From the NCBI GenBank assembly GCA_003260075.1, contig QLIY01000042.1:185087-249086 (forward strand): 64,000 nt of DNA, read 5' to 3'. Each line of letters opens with the position of its first letter. Position 1 is the first letter of the stretch. A program made the position numbers and the translations under genes. The notes beneath the pieces are model-generated. The model ran no database searches. It was not told where the DNA came from and was given only the letters and a program-made list of their open reading frames with translations. Shown piece after piece: positions 62,999-64,000 of the stretch. Source of the stretch: Phallusia mammillata (Eukaryota > Chordata > Ascidiacea > Phlebobranchia > Ascidiidae).

Positions 62999-64000
62999 CT
63001 CTAGCACATTTCCACCGTAAAATTCCAGCACATATAGTGGTTTCACTCAGTATTGTTGCTTCTGGATCTCATTACAGCTTTAGGTAAGTTTTAGGGTTCT
63101 ATCTTCAATTATTGCTGTATTTTCGAAATTGTGCATCATTTAAATGACCATTTAAAAAAACGATTAAATCACTTTTGTTTCCATCACGACTCTTGTTTTA
63201 CACACCAGCACTAATTTATCTAAACGTGATAAGTCCTTTTTTCAACTCTCAAAGTTAATGTATCTGTGCACATTTAGCCACCACGCAATTCCCCTTGATG
63301 TCCTTAACACGTTAAACCAGGCAGATTTCAGCCTTGAGCGAGCTTAAAGCCGTCGACTATAGTTGCACGTAAACCCCGACTGGTTCAAAACGAGGTCAAG
63401 AAACGGGTGGTTATTATTGAATTACCCTACCCGCAAGTTTCGGAACCACTTGCGCCTAAAGCTAACCGCAATTGCAACTCAAAGCCGAGATAATGCGACC
63501 ATTATATCCCCAAGAGGCCTCTATTGCTGGTGTGTTGACGGTATGCCTATGCAAAGCAATGGAATGTCAATTGCAGATAACTACGAACTATTTGTCGTGG
63601 GTTTGTTTAACGTACAAAGGTGGTTCAAAAGTTGTTGACGGTATTTTATTAGCATGATTCACTGATAAGTCATTGCATGTTTGTCTTTTAAATATTACTT
63701 TGTTTTTTTACACACCACCTTTTGATTAAAGAACACTATACACGGAAGAAGTTTAATCAAAAACATAGCTGTTGAAACGTCTGCATGTTGTATATACACA
63801 AGTTCTCTGGCAGTTATGTATTTGATTAAATTGCCTTTTTAATTATTTGATGGAGATTATTACATTCACTTCTGTATATCTTTTGTCCAAAAAGCGTTTT
63901 TGGATTTGTCTGCTTTAGTCAATTAAGCAATGCACAAACATTTTGCAAACTTGTTGCTGCAAAAAATTCCCAACTTGTAGCCAGCTCGTTAAGGCTTACT

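Larger units (their letters stand above)
57349..64000. other. Right-hand region without a confident gene
   Basis: The missing 5' exons of the TSPEAR-like gene could be here, but none was recognised. The region holds duplicated blocks at the G runs at 57998, 58346, 59271, 59934, 60480, 60852, 61334 and 61828. It also holds a SINE fragment, one clear hAT-like MITE and several weak open frames described separately. Confidence 0.55.

Overview
This is an AT-rich animal nuclear genome window (no bacterial gene layout; spliced genes with GT-AG introns of about 0.1-4 kb, tRNA-derived SINEs, many short terminal-inverted-repeat transposons). Protein content fits an invertebrate deuterostome. A tunicate is plausible from the compact introns and repeat style, but the sequence alone does not prove it.

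Layout, left to right. (1) About 1.6-11.3 kb, plus strand: the 3' half of a phospholipase C beta gene (end of the C2 domain, acidic linker, long charged C-terminal coiled coil), assembled here from ten exons. (2) 14.2-26.2 kb, plus: a complete protein phosphatase 1 catalytic subunit (PPP1CB type) in eight exons, 326 aa. (3) 26.2-32.2 kb: a large non-coding interval with one unidentified minus-strand ORF. (4) 32.2-47.0 kb, plus: a complete SPATS2/SPATS2L-type RNA-binding protein gene in 17 exons, about 738 aa. (5) 49.6-50.5 kb, plus: a small four-exon gene that I do not recognise. (6) 51.7-57.3 kb, minus: a TSPEAR-like gene (end of the thrombospondin N-terminal-like domain followed by six EAR repeats). 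It is convergent with the small gene, and its 5' end was not found. (7) 57.4-64 kb: no confident gene, only GC-rich patches, mobile-element remnants and weak ORFs. The genes look like independent housekeeping or developmental loci, not a functional cluster.

The most striking window-wide structure is about 47 homopolymer runs, nearly all of 10-13 G on the plus strand (two are C, two are much longer at 92 and 58 G). Most sit between two near-identical direct copies of 80-250 bp. The constant length and the flanking copies fit scaffold gaps filled with G, with unmerged haplotypes on either side, better than any biological repeat. They create false exon duplications and false poly-glycine ORFs. 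Other points of interest are a degenerate hammerhead-ribozyme-like inverted pair in a PLCB intron, a set of short hAT-like elements with 8-bp target duplications, and the small unidentified gene.
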